A DNA stretch of 64,000 nt, from assembly GCF_006337165.1 (NCBI RefSeq), contig NZ_CP040896.1, forward strand, positions 1,798,001 to 1,862,000, written 5' to 3'. The stretch is from Hymenobacter jejuensis (GTDB lineage: Bacteria; Bacteroidota; Bacteroidia; Cytophagales; Hymenobacteraceae). Position 1 is the stretch's first letter; each line of letters opens with the position of its first letter. A model generated the notes under the pieces. The model was given only the letters and a program-made list of their open reading frames with translations. It did no database searches and had not been told where the DNA came from. Shown here one piece after another: positions 8,746 through 18,107 of this stretch. The translations under genes were made by a program, and so were the position numbers.

Positions 8746-9375
8746 TTGAATAAGTTGTTGGCGATGGGACTGTCGGTGGTTTTTCACCCGCTGCTGATGC
8801 CGTCTTACTTGTATTACGTGGTGTGTTACCAGCTTTCGGGCGTGGTGCTACACCCGCTGCTGCCCGAGCGGTGGGTGGTGTTGGGAACGGTGGTTTTATT
8901 TACGCTGGTTCTGCCAACGCTGGGTACGGGCGCCCTCTATGCGCTGGGGCTGATCGATTCGGTGCAGTTACGCAAGCGCCAACAGCGGACTTGGCCTTTC
9001 CTGCTGGCGACGGTAAGCTTCGCGGCAGCGGCGGTTGTGCTGTGGCAACCGCATCGCTTCGACGCGCTGCTGAGCTACATAATAGCGGGCATGGCCGTCG
9101 CGGTTGCTTTAACCTTCGTGGTTACGTTGCGCTGGCAAATCAGCGCGCACGGCGTGGGAGTTGGCGGGGCCACAGCGTGGCTGGCGCTGCTGTCTTTGAA
9201 ATCGGGCACTAGCAGCCCGGCCCTGGGATGGCTCGTAGGCTTTAGCCTGATTGCATGGGCAGTCGTAAGCGCCCGCCTCGCTCTGAATGCCCACACGCCC
9301 GCGCAGGTATGGGCAGGCCTGGCTTTGGGCGTGGGCGTTGCACTTGGCTTTGGGCTAGGCCTATATGTTTTATAA
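8746..9375 (+). CDS. PAP2-like integral membrane protein
   Basis: Membrane protein of 209 residues with about six hydrophobic segments. It resembles the PAP2 lipid-phosphatase-like proteins of Bacteroidota: a basic KRQQRTWPF stretch after the second segments, SAHGVGVGG (like the C2 S-G-H motif) and NAHTPAQVWAG (like the C3 motif H...D...G, with Gln in place of Asp). The first motif (K-x6-RP) is degenerate, so catalytic activity is uncertain. A TTG at 8746 gives the family-like N-terminus MNKLLAMGLSVVFHPLL; an ATG at 8764 is the alternative. Single gene behind the rpoN terminator. Substrate unknown. Confidence 0.7.
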   Translation: MNKLLAMGLSVVFHPLLMPSYLYYVVCYQLSGVVLHPLLPERWVVLGTVVLFTLVLPTLGTGALYALGLIDSVQLRKRQQRTWPFLLATVSFAAAAVVLWQPHRFDALLSYIIAGMAVAVALTFVVTLRWQISAHGVGVGGATAWLALLSLKSGTSSPALGWLVGFSLIAWAVVSARLALNAHTPAQVWAGLALGVGVALGFGLGLYVL

Positions 9376-9495
9376 TGATCTGATTATTAATTATTTATGA
9401 AAATAAAAATTTGAGATTTCCTTTCGTAGCTCCTCCATAACACGATTTTGGCGCCGGCGTCGGATCGCGGCTTGGGAGCGGGCAGTTAGTTGCTG

Positions 9496-9503
9496 TATCT
9501 TTA
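9496..9503 (+). promoter_or_regulatory. Candidate promoter of the hybrid kinase gene
   Basis: TATCTTTA (near-match to TAnnTTTG) preceded by TTG at 9472-9474 with 21 bases between, and 30 bases before ATG 9534. Confidence 0.35.
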
Positions 9504-9533
9504 TCGGTTACTTACCTGCCCTTGCCCTCCCGT

Positions 9534-12500
9534 ATGCCCGTTTCTGCGCTGTCTGCCCGCTCCGAATCCGGAGACGTTTTGCTTGCCCAACTGCACGAAG
9601 AGCGCACCCGGCGCCAGCAAGCCGAAGCCCGCATCACCGAACTGGAACAAGCTCTGCAACAAGCACGTATCGAAACCGAGTTGCAGCGCACTCGCCTTTA
9701 CGCGTTGGTGCGGAACCTACAAATTGGGGTGCTACTCGTCGACAACGACGGCCGGGTGGTGCTGCTTAACCAGCGCTTCTGCGAGATTTTTGGCTTATCG
9801 GAGTCGCCGGCCGCTTTGGTCGACGGCAACACGGGCGTCACGCTGGGAGCGCGCATCCAGCACAACTTTCCCGATCCGGCGGCCTACATGGCCCGTGCTA
9901 CGGCCCTGCGCCAAGCCGGGCGCACCGTACTGAACGAAGAAGTAGTGCTCACGGATGGCCGCATGCTGGAGCGCGATTACATCGTGCTGGACGCTACGAT
10001 GGCCGGCCGCCTGGTGTGCTACCGCGACGTTACGAAGCGCTACCAGCGAGAGGCTCAAATCCGCAACGTTTCGCACATTCCGGAGCAAAACCCCAATCCG
10101 ATTATGCGGCTGACCGCGGCTGGGGAATTGGTTTATGCCAACCCTGCTGCCGCCAAACTAGCTCAGGCCTTAAAGGCAGAAGATGACACCCTGAAGGCGC
10201 AACTTCTGGCCTTGGTAGCTGTGGCGATCCAGACGGAAATGCACCAAAGCCAGGAGATCACCACAGGCGCGCACTACTACCTGCTGACGGTGGTGCCGGT
10301 GCCGGGCCAGGCCTACGCTACGCTTTATCTGACAGATATCACGGCGCAGCGCACCGCCGATCGCCAACTCGCTGACCAACAAGGCTTTTACGAGGCAATT
10401 CTGAATCAGCTCCCCGCCGATATTGGTGTCTTTGATACCCACCATCGCTACTTGTTTGTCAATCATGTGGGCATTAAAGACGCGGCGCTGCGGAAATGGA
10501 TCATCGGCAAAGATAACTTCGACTACTGTGCGTACCGTAATCGCCCGACGGAGATTGCCGAGCAACGTAAGCAGGCATTCGATGAGATCATCCGGGACCG
10601 GAAACAGGTAACCTACGAGGAATCCATGATGGGCCCCGACGGCCCGCGGCGGCTGTTGCGGTGCCTGCAGCCGGTGTTCCATCCCGACGGCTCGGTGCAC
10701 ATGATTCTGGCCTATGGCCTTGACATCACGGAGCGCCACCAGGCCCAACAGCAGCTGGCCGAGCAACGAGAGTTCTACGAAACAATTCTCAACGAGCTTT
10801 CGGCCGGCATTGCGGTTTTCGATCCAAGTCACCGCTATTTGTTCGTCAATCCGGGAGCCATTAAAGATCAGGAAATCAGGCAGTGGGCCATCGGCAAGAC
10901 CGATTTGGAATACTACGCCCGCCGCAATCATCCGCAGGAAGCCGCCGCGGAGCGCCGGCGACTATTTGACCAAGCCGTGCAGGAGCGAGCCGAAGTGCAG
11001 TGGGAAGAATCTATCGCGTCGGAGAGTGGTGTGCGCTTCATTTTGCGGCGACTGCGCCCCGTGTTTGGCCCCGACGGCGCGCTGCGGCTGGTCATCGGAA
11101 CGGGCCTCGACATCACCGATCGGCATTTGGCCGAAGAGCGGCACCGGCAAAGCGAAGCCTTGGTATCGGAGCAGCAGGAGTTTATCCGGCAGATCGTCGA
11201 TAGCTCGCCTAACTTCCTGTACGTGACCGACCAAGCCGGCGACCTTCTGTTTACCAACGCGACCTTCCGCGACCTCACCGAGCGCAGCCTTCACCTGAAC
11301 GTATCGTTGCAGGACGAAAGCGCTGAAGCGGCCGAAATGCGGCAGTTGCAGGAGTGGCACGACCACGTGCTGGCTACCGGCCACGACATTATGGAAGAGA
11401 TGTCGTTTACGCTGGCTTGCGGCGAAGTGCGGCAGCTGCAAGTCGTAAAGCGACCGCTGCGGCGGCCCACAGGCACGATTGAAGTACTTACGGTGGCCAC
11501 CGACATCACCGAATTTAAGCGGGCTCGCCGCGAAGCGGAAGCTGCCGCCCACGCCCGCGAAAATTTCCTGGCCAACATGAGCCACGAAATCCGCACGCCC
11601 ATGAACGGGGTATTGGGCATGGCCAGTTTGCTAGCGCGCACGCCACTAAATTCGCAGCAGCGCGAGTACGTCGACATCATTCGTAACTCGGGGGGGCACC
11701 TGCTAGGCGTGCTTAACGATGTGCTGGATGTAGCCAAAATTACTTCGGGCAAGCTCGAACTGGAACACATTCCTTTCGACCTGAACAACACCATCACCAA
11801 GATCGGCCAGACGCTGGCTTACCGGGCAGCAGAAAAAGGTATCGACTTCGTTATCAGCCCCATACAGCTCCAACATCCGCTGGTAGTTAGCGACCCGCAG
11901 CGACTGAGCCAGGTGTTGCTCAACTTGCTCAGCAACAGCATCAAGTTCACGGAGCAGGGCAGCATCTGCTTTGAAGGCGCGTTGCAAGCCGAAACGGACA
12001 CGACAGCCACCATTAGTTTCCGCGTAATCGATACGGGCATGGGCGTACCCATTGATAAGCAGGAAGCCATTTTTGCCAGCTTCGCCCAAGCCTATGCCAA
12101 CACCACGCGTCGCTTTGGCGGCACAGGGCTGGGCCTCACGATCAGTAGCAGCCTGGTCGAGCAGTTGGGCGGGCGACTGGTGATGTGCAGCGAACCCGGC
12201 CAGGGCAGCACGTTCAGCTTTACGCTTACTTTCGAAAAAGCCGCGGCAGACGTCATAAACCAAGTGATTGATAATGAATCACATACAAATCATAATACAG
12301 AGCAAGTACGGGGAATGCGGGTGCTCTTGGTGGAAGACCATGATGTGAACCGCCAACTTGCCCAACTCGTGCTGGCCAACTACGACGTGCAGGTTGATGC
12401 CGTTTCGGACGGCCCGACGGCGCTCAAGCTGTTTGCCGAAAAGCTGTACGATATCATCCTGATGGACATTCAGATGCCGGGCATGAGCGGCTTAGAGGTG

Positions 12501-13055
12501 ACGGCCCACATGCGCCAACACCCCGATACCGTACGCGCCCAAACCCCAATTATTGCCCTGACTGCCAACGCTTTCCGAGCGGACAATGAGAAATACCTGG
12601 CGGCTGGCTTAGACGAATGCTTGCCCAAACCCTTTGAGGAAGCAGAGTTATTGCGCAAGATGCTGGCCCTGAAGCGAACGGACATTGTCCCGATGGCCCC
12701 GCTTTTTGACCTAGACCAGTTGTATCACATTGCGCAGGGCAGCGCGGAGTTTGTAATCAGCATTCTTGACTCCTTCTTGGCCACTACGCCCGCCGCTTTG
12801 CAGCAACTCCAGGAAGCCGTAGCCGCCGCCGACTGGACGCAGGCCGCTGCCCTAGCGCACAAAATAAAGCCCTCGTTGAAGCTGCTTAACGTGCACGCTT
12901 TCACCGATCCTATCCAGACCCTGGAAGCAACGGTTGCGGCTGAAATGTCGCGCCGTGAGGCCGCACAGCAGATCATAACCACCCTACCCCTTGTCCTAAG
13001 CCAGATTCAGGATTGGCTGCAAACGCATAAAGCAACCGCTATGAATACGGTTTGA
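9534..13055 (+). CDS. Hybrid histidine kinase with PAS repeats, receiver and Hpt domains
   Basis: Signalling protein of 1173 residues; no transmembrane segment is visible, so it is probably cytoplasmic. Order: short coiled coil (about 16-55), about five PAS-type domains (to about 655), HisKA with [11 protein letters not shown] (phospho-acceptor His684), HATPase with [10 protein letters not shown] and GGTGLGL, an AT-rich linker, a receiver domain ([11 protein letters not shown]; phospho-Asp978 in LMDIQMPG) and a C-terminal Hpt domain (His1109 in [13 protein letters not shown]). PAS 3 and 4 (from about 284 and 413) are close tandem copies, both with HRYLFVN. One chain thus carries a His-Asp-His relay. 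ATG 9534 is used instead of a TTG at 9522. It converges with the receiver-only gene 44 bases downstream, the likely final acceptor. The signal sensed is unknown. Confidence 0.93.
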   Translation: MPVSALSARSESGDVLLAQLHEERTRRQQAEARITELEQALQQARIETELQRTRLYALVRNLQIGVLLVDNDGRVVLLNQRFCEIFGLSESPAALVDGNTGVTLGARIQHNFPDPAAYMARATALRQAGRTVLNEEVVLTDGRMLERDYIVLDATMAGRLVCYRDVTKRYQREAQIRNVSHIPEQNPNPIMRLTAAGELVYANPAAAKLAQALKAEDDTLKAQLLALVAVAIQTEMHQSQEITTGAHYYLLTVVPVPGQAYATLYLTDITAQRTADRQLADQQGFYEAILNQLPADIGVFDTHHRYLFVNHVGIKDAALRKWIIGKDNFDYCAYRNRPTEIAEQRKQAFDEIIRDRKQVTYEESMMGPDGPRRLLRCLQPVFHPDGSVHMILAYGLDITERHQAQQQLAEQREFYETILNELSAGIAVFDPSHRYLFVNPGAIKDQEIRQWAIGKTDLEYYARRNHPQEAAAERRRLFDQAVQERAEVQWEESIASESGVRFILRRLRPVFGPDGALRLVIGTGLDITDRHLAEERHRQSEALVSEQQEFIRQIVDSSPNFLYVTDQAGDLLFTNATFRDLTERSLHLNVSLQDESAEAAEMRQLQEWHDHVLATGHDIMEEMSFTLACGEVRQLQVVKRPLRRPTGTIEVLTVATDITEFKRARREAEAAAHARENFLANMSHEIRTPMNGVLGMASLLARTPLNSQQREYVDIIRNSGGHLLGVLNDVLDVAKITSGKLELEHIPFDLNNTITKIGQTLAYRAAEKGIDFVISPIQLQHPLVVSDPQRLSQVLLNLLSNSIKFTEQGSICFEGALQAETDTTATISFRVIDTGMGVPIDKQEAIFASFAQAYANTTRRFGGTGLGLTISSSLVEQLGGRLVMCSEPGQGSTFSFTLTFEKAAADVINQVIDNESHTNHNTEQVRGMRVLLVEDHDVNRQLAQLVLANYDVQVDAVSDGPTALKLFAEKLYDIILMDIQMPGMSGLEVTAHMRQHPDTVRAQTPIIALTANAFRADNEKYLAAGLDECLPKPFEEAELLRKMLALKRTDIVPMAPLFDLDQLYHIAQGSAEFVISILDSFLATTPAALQQLQEAVAAADWTQAAALAHKIKPSLKLLNVHAFTDPIQTLEATVAAEMSRREAAQQIITTLPLVLSQIQDWLQTHKATAMNTV
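12264..12290 (+). repeat. AT-rich palindromic motif inside the kinase linker
   Basis: GTGATTGATAATGAATCAC followed by ATACAAAT, an inverted repeat (GTGATT/AATCAC) that resembles the intergenic TTGA-NNN-TCA repeats of this window. It falls in the linker between HATPase and receiver domains, in a short AT-rich island of an otherwise GC-rich gene. Confidence 0.45.
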
Positions 13056-13099
13056 TCCGTGCTCACCAGCAGACCCAAAACAAGCTGATTGCCAAGCAA

Positions 13100-13561
13100 T
13101 TACAGCTTTACATCAGAGACAATAGCGTTTGGGGCAAATGGCAGCAGCACCTCGGTAGAGGTGTCAGCGGGCTGCAGGCAGCGCTCGCGAACCTTTCTCA
13201 GCGCTTGCTGGAAGCGGGCATAATCGAACGGCTTGACGAGGTAGTCGGTAACACGCAGCTCAAAAGCCTCCCAGCCAAAATCTTCGTGGGCTGTGGTGAG
13301 CACCACTTGGGGCGGCTCGGGCAACAGCCGGAGCATATCCAGGCCGTTGAGCTCGGGCATTTCTACGTCCAGAAACAACACGTCAACCTGGCGGCCGGTG
13401 CTAAAGAAGTTTAACCCTTCTACGCTGCCCGAAAGTGACGCCGTAAGCTGGAGTGAATTGGTAATTTTCACATAATGCTCCAACGTCAAGCGGTTGATTT
13501 CGTCGTCGTCAATAATAGCACAAGTCAGGACGGCAGGAACAATGGGTGGGGCTTGTGCCAT
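13100..13561 (-). CDS. Receiver-only response regulator (LytTR-type REC without DNA-binding domain)
   Basis: Response regulator of 153 residues that consists of a single receiver domain. The acidic pocket is CAIIDDDEIN (Asp18-20), the phospho-acceptor is Asp65 in LFLDVEMPELNG, and the conserved Lys lies in VTDYLVKPFDYARF. That last sequence is typical of the receiver half of LytTR-family regulators, but the protein ends about 30 residues later without a LytTR domain; only 44 bases remain before the kinase gene on the other strand. I looked beyond the stop and found no continuation. ATG 13561 is preferred over TTG 13570. It is probably the output or phosphate-sink partner of the neighbouring hybrid kinase (inference from position). 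Alternatively it is a shortened gene. Confidence 0.85.
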   Translation of the reverse strand: MAQAPPIVPAVLTCAIIDDDEINRLTLEHYVKITNSLQLTASLSGSVEGLNFFSTGRQVDVLFLDVEMPELNGLDMLRLLPEPPQVVLTTAHEDFGWEAFELRVTDYLVKPFDYARFQQALRKVRERCLQPADTSTEVLLPFAPNAIVSDVKL

Positions 13562-13792
13562 GCGTAGCAAAATACGTTTATAGTGCGATTATAAATGTCT
13601 CTAAAGCTGCTTAATCAGCAAATCTTCAGCAATATAAACGACTATCCTCTATTGCAGAACAGCAGAACGCTAACCCGTATAATTAATACAATTAAATCTA
13701 TTTCGAGTTATAAATTTATATAACAAAATTATATACACAGCATCATAATGATTTGCAAATCAAATAGTTATATAAATCTGTTATTATATAAT
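13562..13792. other. AT-rich intergenic island
   Basis: About 230 bases with far lower GC than the flanking genes, dominated by A/T runs such as TATATAA and ATTTATATAAC, and holding a TTTGCAAATCA palindrome at about 13752. It contains the promoter region of the receiver gene and the 3' flank of kmo. No ORF, hairpin terminator or clear promoter consensus is seen. Confidence 0.5.
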
Positions 13793-15178
13793 TTATTGAT
13801 TCATTTCCTGCTGCACTAACTGCTGTACCTCGGGCAGATCATAATCTGCTTCGGTTTGAATGTGCTGCATGAGGCGGCCCATGATGCTCTCCTGCCGTTT
13901 GCCGTTAGCAAGTGCCTGTGCATAAGGCATATGCGAAAAAGTAACTTGCGAGTAAAGCGGCATCCACTGATCGGGATACTGCGCCGAAATCTTGCTTTCG
14001 ATCTTTTTTTGCAGCAAAAAGCGTGGGTCGGCGACCCGATCGCGCATTTCCTCAAAATTGTAGATTGCCAGGTCAGCAATAGCGTCGGCGTCGGGCTTGC
14101 GGCGTTGTTGAAACGCGGCAAATACAGCGTGCCAGTCGTTGTGGTATTCTTCAATCAGGCTATCCAACACGGAGCAATCTTCAAAGCCGGCGTTCATGCC
14201 TTGCCCATAAAAAGGCACGATGGCGTGCGAAGCATCCCCAAGCAACACTACTTCATCGGCGAAGGCCCACGGATAACAGCGAATCGTGACCAGCGAGCCG
14301 GTCGGATTTTGAAAAAATTCCGTTGCCAAATCGGGAAGCAACGGAACCACATCCGGAAAAACCTTTTGAAAAAAGGCGAGAACCTGCTCATCCGTTTGAA
14401 GGGCGGCGAAAGAATTTTCGCCCTCGTAGGGGAAAAACAAGGTGCAGTTGAACGAGCCATCGAGGTTGGGCAGCGCGATCATCATATACTGGCCGCGTGG
14501 CCAAATGTGGAGCGCATTTTTCTCCATTTGCCACTGCCCGTCGGGGCCGGGCTCGATGTTTAGCTCTTTGTAGCCGTATTCCAGAAAGCTCTGCGAGTAC
14601 TCGTAGCGATCGGTTTTTTGCATGGCGGCCCGCACCGCAGAAAAGGCTCCATCAGCTGCAAACAGGCGCTGAAACGTGCGGGTCTGCTCGGTATTCGTCG
14701 TTACATCGCGCAGTTTCAGGCGTCGTTCGCGCAAATCGACGTGGGTGCATTGTTGGTTGAAATGCAGCCGGATCTGCGGATTGGCCTCTGCCAGATCGAG
14801 TAATTTTTGGTTGAGGCCCGCTCGCGAAACAGAGTAAATCGCCTGATTTTCTTTGCCATACGGCTGAAACGTAAGCTGCCCTTGCTGGTCGTGCATGACG
14901 CGCCGATACATCGGAATGGCCACCTGCCGCACTTCTTCGCCAATCCCGACGCCCTCCAGCGCTTTCCAACCCCGATCGGAGAGCGCTAGGTTGATGGAGC
15001 GCCCTTCTTCGGCGCCCGCGCGGCGTAGGTCGGCGCGCCGCTCAAACACATCCACCGAGTACCCCCGACGGGCCAGGTAGAGCGCCAGCAGCGAACCCAC
15101 CAAACCGCCGCCCATCACCGTGAGCGAATCAGAGGAAACGGCATCGGCCGCAGCAGAAGAAAACGGGGTATCGGACAT
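13793..15178 (-). CDS. kmo: Kynurenine 3-monooxygenase
   Basis: FAD- and NADPH-dependent hydroxylase converting L-kynurenine to 3-hydroxykynurenine; 461 residues. A Rossmann FAD-binding motif near the N-terminus (VMGGGLVGSLLALYLARRGY, with Glu at the end of the second strand in VDVFERR), the RSINLALSDRG stretch typical of KMO, and the second FAD motif VVLLGDASHAIVPFYGQGMN with GFEDC identify it. ATG 15178 is used; an in-frame TTG lies four codons upstream. The substrate-binding segment (YSQVTFSHMPYAQAL) is present, but the C-terminal membrane anchor of mitochondrial KMO is lacking, as usual in bacteria. Same strand as the other kynurenine genes further right, separated from them by an AlkB-like gene and a membrane protein gene. 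Confidence 0.95.
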   Translation of the reverse strand: MSDTPFSSAAADAVSSDSLTVMGGGLVGSLLALYLARRGYSVDVFERRADLRRAGAEEGRSINLALSDRGWKALEGVGIGEEVRQVAIPMYRRVMHDQQGQLTFQPYGKENQAIYSVSRAGLNQKLLDLAEANPQIRLHFNQQCTHVDLRERRLKLRDVTTNTEQTRTFQRLFAADGAFSAVRAAMQKTDRYEYSQSFLEYGYKELNIEPGPDGQWQMEKNALHIWPRGQYMMIALPNLDGSFNCTLFFPYEGENSFAALQTDEQVLAFFQKVFPDVVPLLPDLATEFFQNPTGSLVTIRCYPWAFADEVVLLGDASHAIVPFYGQGMNAGFEDCSVLDSLIEEYHNDWHAVFAAFQQRRKPDADAIADLAIYNFEEMRDRVADPRFLLQKKIESKISAQYPDQWMPLYSQVTFSHMPYAQALANGKRQESIMGRLMQHIQTEADYDLPEVQQLVQQEMNQ

Positions 15179-15305
15179 AGGGCAACACAAACTAATTCAG
15201 GCTCAGGTCAGCAACGAGCGAATGTAACCGTTTGTTGGCACTGCGCCCGCCAACGAAAATACGACTCACCATTACACCTACTATCCCTGCGTATAATCCC
15301 TTGAA

Positions 15306-15905
15306 TTACAAAGGCATAACTACACGAAATGTCAGGTTGAGACGTGGACCGACGGGGCGCGTGGTTTTGGGTACGGCATGCAGCCAATGCTGCTGCGTGG
15401 AGCCCTGCATAAGCAATAAGCTCCCCGACGGCAGGTCAAGCGAAAGGGGTTCGTGGGGCGTGCGGTGCGGGTCGCGGGGCTTGAGGCGAAAGCGACGCAC
15501 CGCTCCTAGGCTTACCGAAGCAATCACGGGTTCCGGGCCCAGTTCCGGTTCGTTGTCGGCGTGCCAGCCCATGCTATCTTGGCCGGCGCGGTAAAGATTG
15601 AGCAGCACACTGTTGAAAACGGTACCGGCAGCGGCTTCTACCTGGTGGCGAAGGCGCTGCAAGGCCGGCGTCCAGGGTTGCGGCTCCAGCGACAGGCCCG
15701 AATACCGGTAGCGTGCCGCCGCGTCGCCGTGCCAGGACGTGAGGCGGGGCTGCAGCACGGGTTTGCCGTACAAAACCAAGCTTTCTTGCCGCCACGGAAT
15801 GGTGTCCGTGAGCTCCTGCAACAGAACATCGGCTTCGGTGGCCGGCAGAAAATCGGGGTCGAAAAGCACTTCAGCGTTGGGCAATCCCAAGGACGTAAGT
15901 GCCAT
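15306..15905 (-). CDS. AlkB-like 2-oxoglutarate/Fe(II) dioxygenase
   Basis: Oxidative demethylase of the AlkB family, 199 residues, of the length of ALKBH2/3-type bacterial proteins. Iron ligands are His115 and Asp117 (WHADNE) and His176 (WLHAVPK); Arg188 and Arg194 in GPRLNLTFR bind 2-oxoglutarate. The preceding VLLNLYRAGQDSMGWH and the later GAVRRFRLKPRD stretch fit the family. Its likely job is direct reversal of 1-methyladenine/3-methylcytosine damage in DNA or RNA. It lies between kmo and kynU on the same strand but has no known link to kynurenine metabolism. The ATG at 15905 is the first Met and follows an AT-rich leader (AATTGATAGT). Confidence 0.92.
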   Translation of the reverse strand: MALTSLGLPNAEVLFDPDFLPATEADVLLQELTDTIPWRQESLVLYGKPVLQPRLTSWHGDAAARYRYSGLSLEPQPWTPALQRLRHQVEAAAGTVFNSVLLNLYRAGQDSMGWHADNEPELGPEPVIASVSLGAVRRFRLKPRDPHRTPHEPLSLDLPSGSLLLMQGSTQQHWLHAVPKTTRPVGPRLNLTFRVVMPL

Positions 15906-15949
15906 ACTATCAATTATTTACAAAAAAAATAAAGCTAAGCAGCTTTCCT

Positions 15950-16606
15950 TTAATGGCTTAGGCCATTGGCAACAATCATGCGGCCCAAGTATTGCGCAGC
16001 CAGCATGTACATACCTACCTGAAGTAGTGCGCAGACCGCAAATGGAATCAGCCAGCCCCGGCTCTGGAACGTACTGGTGCGGATGTAGCGCGGCCAAAAC
16101 CACCAGTTGTAGGCGATGATGGCGGGCAAATTGAATAAGGCTGCAAACCACGACGTTGGGCCCATGCGCTGTAGCACGACCGCCCCAATGACAATGTAAA
16201 GCACCATAAACACGACCAAGCGCACCAGCGCCCCGGTTTGGCGCAACACTTTCAGGTTGATACCCAGCAGCGCACCACCGGCCAGCATCGAGAACATCAC
16301 CGAAAACAGCGTGATGGTCAGGGGCGAATACAGCGCCGGGCCGGTTTGGGTCTCTCCCTCTTCCAGTTCCGTCGCTACGCGTTCGGCCTGCCGTTGGAGT
16401 TCGGCTTCCTTTTCGAGTTGCACGCGCACAACGGCTTCTAGCTCCGGCCGAATCAGGGCCGTATCGGGGTGCGGATGTCCCCGGCGGGTGAGTTCGTCGA
16501 GCGCGGCCAGTACGGCATCGTCGCGGTATTGCGCACGGCCAAGCACGTACTGCTGAAGCTCAGCATCGGTTTTGCGGGCCATTTTGTCCGCATACTCTTC
16601 GGCCAT
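15950..16606 (-). CDS. Membrane protein of unknown function
   Basis: Protein of 218 residues, not recognised. The N-terminal about 100 residues are soluble and highly charged, predicted helical (MARKTDAELQQYV, then a Glu-rich stretch from about 70 to 95). Four hydrophobic segments follow between about 100 and 215 (LTITLFSVMFSMLAGGALLG; LVVFMVLYIVIGAVVL; ALFNLPAIIAYNWWFW; LIPFAVCALLQVGMYMLAA). It resembles the DUF-type small inner-membrane proteins common in Bacteroidota. ATG 16606 is chosen; a TTG three codons upstream is in frame. The leader carries a TTGACAATTA box. Confidence 0.65.
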   Translation of the reverse strand: MAEEYADKMARKTDAELQQYVLGRAQYRDDAVLAALDELTRRGHPHPDTALIRPELEAVVRVQLEKEAELQRQAERVATELEEGETQTGPALYSPLTITLFSVMFSMLAGGALLGINLKVLRQTGALVRLVVFMVLYIVIGAVVLQRMGPTSWFAALFNLPAIIAYNWWFWPRYIRTSTFQSRGWLIPFAVCALLQVGMYMLAAQYLGRMIVANGLSH

Positions 16607-16691
16607 CGGAATCAATTAATTGACAATTAGCAATAAGCGCCCCACGAAGCAACTGGAAACTCTAGCTGCTTTGTTGAACGCAGAACAAACA

Positions 16692-16716
16692 AAATCGGCT
16701 GATAACCAGCCGATTT
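16692..16716 (-). terminator. Terminator after kynU
   Basis: Perfect 10-bp stem AAATCGGCTG/CAGCCGATTT with loop ATAAC; on the minus strand it is followed by a T-rich run, directly behind the kynU stop at 16738. Confidence 0.85.
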
Positions 16717-16737
16717 CTTCTTGGTACAACACCGATT

Positions 16738-18036
16738 TTAGTTTTTTAAATCGTCGGCTTTAACCAAAAATGCTTTGGTCAGCAACTCGGCCGCCCGGTA
16801 CACGTCTTGGAAGGAATTGTAGAGCGGTACCGGCGCCAGCCGAATGACGTTGGGCTCGCGCCAGTCGGCGACCACACCGGCCTCGCTCAGTTCATCGAAC
16901 ACGCGGCGGCCATTTTGGTGAACCAACAGCGAAAGCTGACACCCCCGCGCCGCCGGATCGGCGGGCGTAATGATTTCGAGTACCGAGGCGGGCAGTTCCA
17001 AGCGCTGGATCAGAAACTCGAGGTAGCCGGTCAGCAATTCGCTTTTGCGCCGCAGCGCTTCCATACCACCCGCCGCTTCTACAATATCGAGGGCGGCGCG
17101 GTGAACAGCCATCGGAAGTATCTGACCATTAGATAGTTGCCAGCCAGCTGCTCCCGCCATTGGCCGGAAGCCCTTGCGCATTTTGAAGCGCTCGGAAGCG
17201 TCGTGACCCCACCAACCGGCAAGGCGCAACAGGTCAGGCTGATAGGCGAAACGCTCGTGCACAAACACGCCCGAGGTGCCGCCGGGGCCAGAATTGAGAT
17301 ACTTGTAGGTGCACCAGCAGGCGTAGTCCACGTCCCAGTCGTGCAGGTGCAGCGGAATGTTGCCGGCCGCATGGGCCAAATCAAACCCGACGGTAGCACC
17401 CACGGCATGACCGGCACGCGTGATGGCAGCCATGTCGTAGACCTGGCCCGTGTAATAGTTGATGCCGCCCATGATTACCGTGGCCAGCGAATCGCCCAAC
17501 TCCCTGATTTTGGCTTCGATGTCTTCGGTGCGCAAGGTGTATTCGCCCTCGCGGGGCTGAAGCTCCACAATGGCCTCGTCGGGGGAAAAGCCATGCAGCT
17601 TCACCTGCGATTCGAGCGCGTACTGATCGGAAGGGAAAGCACCGCCCTCCATCAGCACTTTGTAGCGCGTAGCCGTGGGCCGATAAAAGGATATCAGCAG
17701 CAAGTGCAGATTCACGGTGAGCGTGTTCATCACCACTACTTCCAGAGGCCGGGCGCCCACCACGCGGGCGGTGGCGTCGGCGAGGGTTTCGTGGTAATGC
17801 ATCCAAGGCGAGTCGCCGTTGAAGTGCCCCTCGACGGCCATTTGCTCCCAAGCCGTAAACTCTTGTTCGGCGGCGGCGCGGGCGGTGCGAGGCTGCAAGC
17901 CTAACGAGTTGCCGCACAAATAGATACTATCGCCGCCGTGGGGCGCGGGCGGAATGTAAAACCGATTGCGGAAGTCGCGCAGCGGGTCTTGCGCATCGAG
18001 TTGGCGGGCGAAGTCGAGGGTGGGTTCGAAGGTCAT
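16738..18036 (-). CDS. kynU: Kynureninase
   Basis: PLP-dependent hydrolase that cleaves 3-hydroxykynurenine (or kynurenine) to 3-hydroxyanthranilate (or anthranilate) and alanine; 432 residues, normal length. IYLCGNSLGLQPR near the N-terminus, FDLAHAAGNIPLHLHDW (PLP-binding Asp) and CTYKYLNSGPGG with the Schiff-base Lys245 are diagnostic. The start is ATG 18036: a TATCTTTG box sits at 18043-18050, so a longer product is unlikely. Downstream on the same strand is a perfect terminator. Its substrate maker, kmo, is 2.3 kb away on the same strand, and ACMSD and 3-hydroxyanthranilate dioxygenase lie directly upstream. Confidence 0.97.
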   Translation of the reverse strand: MTFEPTLDFARQLDAQDPLRDFRNRFYIPPAPHGGDSIYLCGNSLGLQPRTARAAAEQEFTAWEQMAVEGHFNGDSPWMHYHETLADATARVVGARPLEVVVMNTLTVNLHLLLISFYRPTATRYKVLMEGGAFPSDQYALESQVKLHGFSPDEAIVELQPREGEYTLRTEDIEAKIRELGDSLATVIMGGINYYTGQVYDMAAITRAGHAVGATVGFDLAHAAGNIPLHLHDWDVDYACWCTYKYLNSGPGGTSGVFVHERFAYQPDLLRLAGWWGHDASERFKMRKGFRPMAGAAGWQLSNGQILPMAVHRAALDIVEAAGGMEALRRKSELLTGYLEFLIQRLELPASVLEIITPADPAARGCQLSLLVHQNGRRVFDELSEAGVVADWREPNVIRLAPVPLYNSFQDVYRAAELLTKAFLVKADDLKN

Positions 18037-18042
18037 GGGTAG

Positions 18043-18050
18043 CAAAGATA
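18043..18050 (-). promoter_or_regulatory. Candidate -7 promoter box directly before kynU
   Basis: TATCTTTG on the minus strand, an exact TAnnTTTG, ending six bases before the kynU ATG. If used, transcription would begin at or next to the start codon, giving a leaderless or nearly leaderless mRNA. Confidence 0.4.
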
Positions 18051-18107
18051 GCCTGCTTCCCTGCTAACGCGTTGCCAAGATTTTGGCTACTCTCCCACCC
18101 AACGCTT

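Noticed and set aside
13100..13130. Frameshift that would restore a LytTR domain in the receiver protein
   Set aside because: Only 44 bases lie between this gene and the convergent kinase gene, and neither other frame there encodes LytTR-like sequence.
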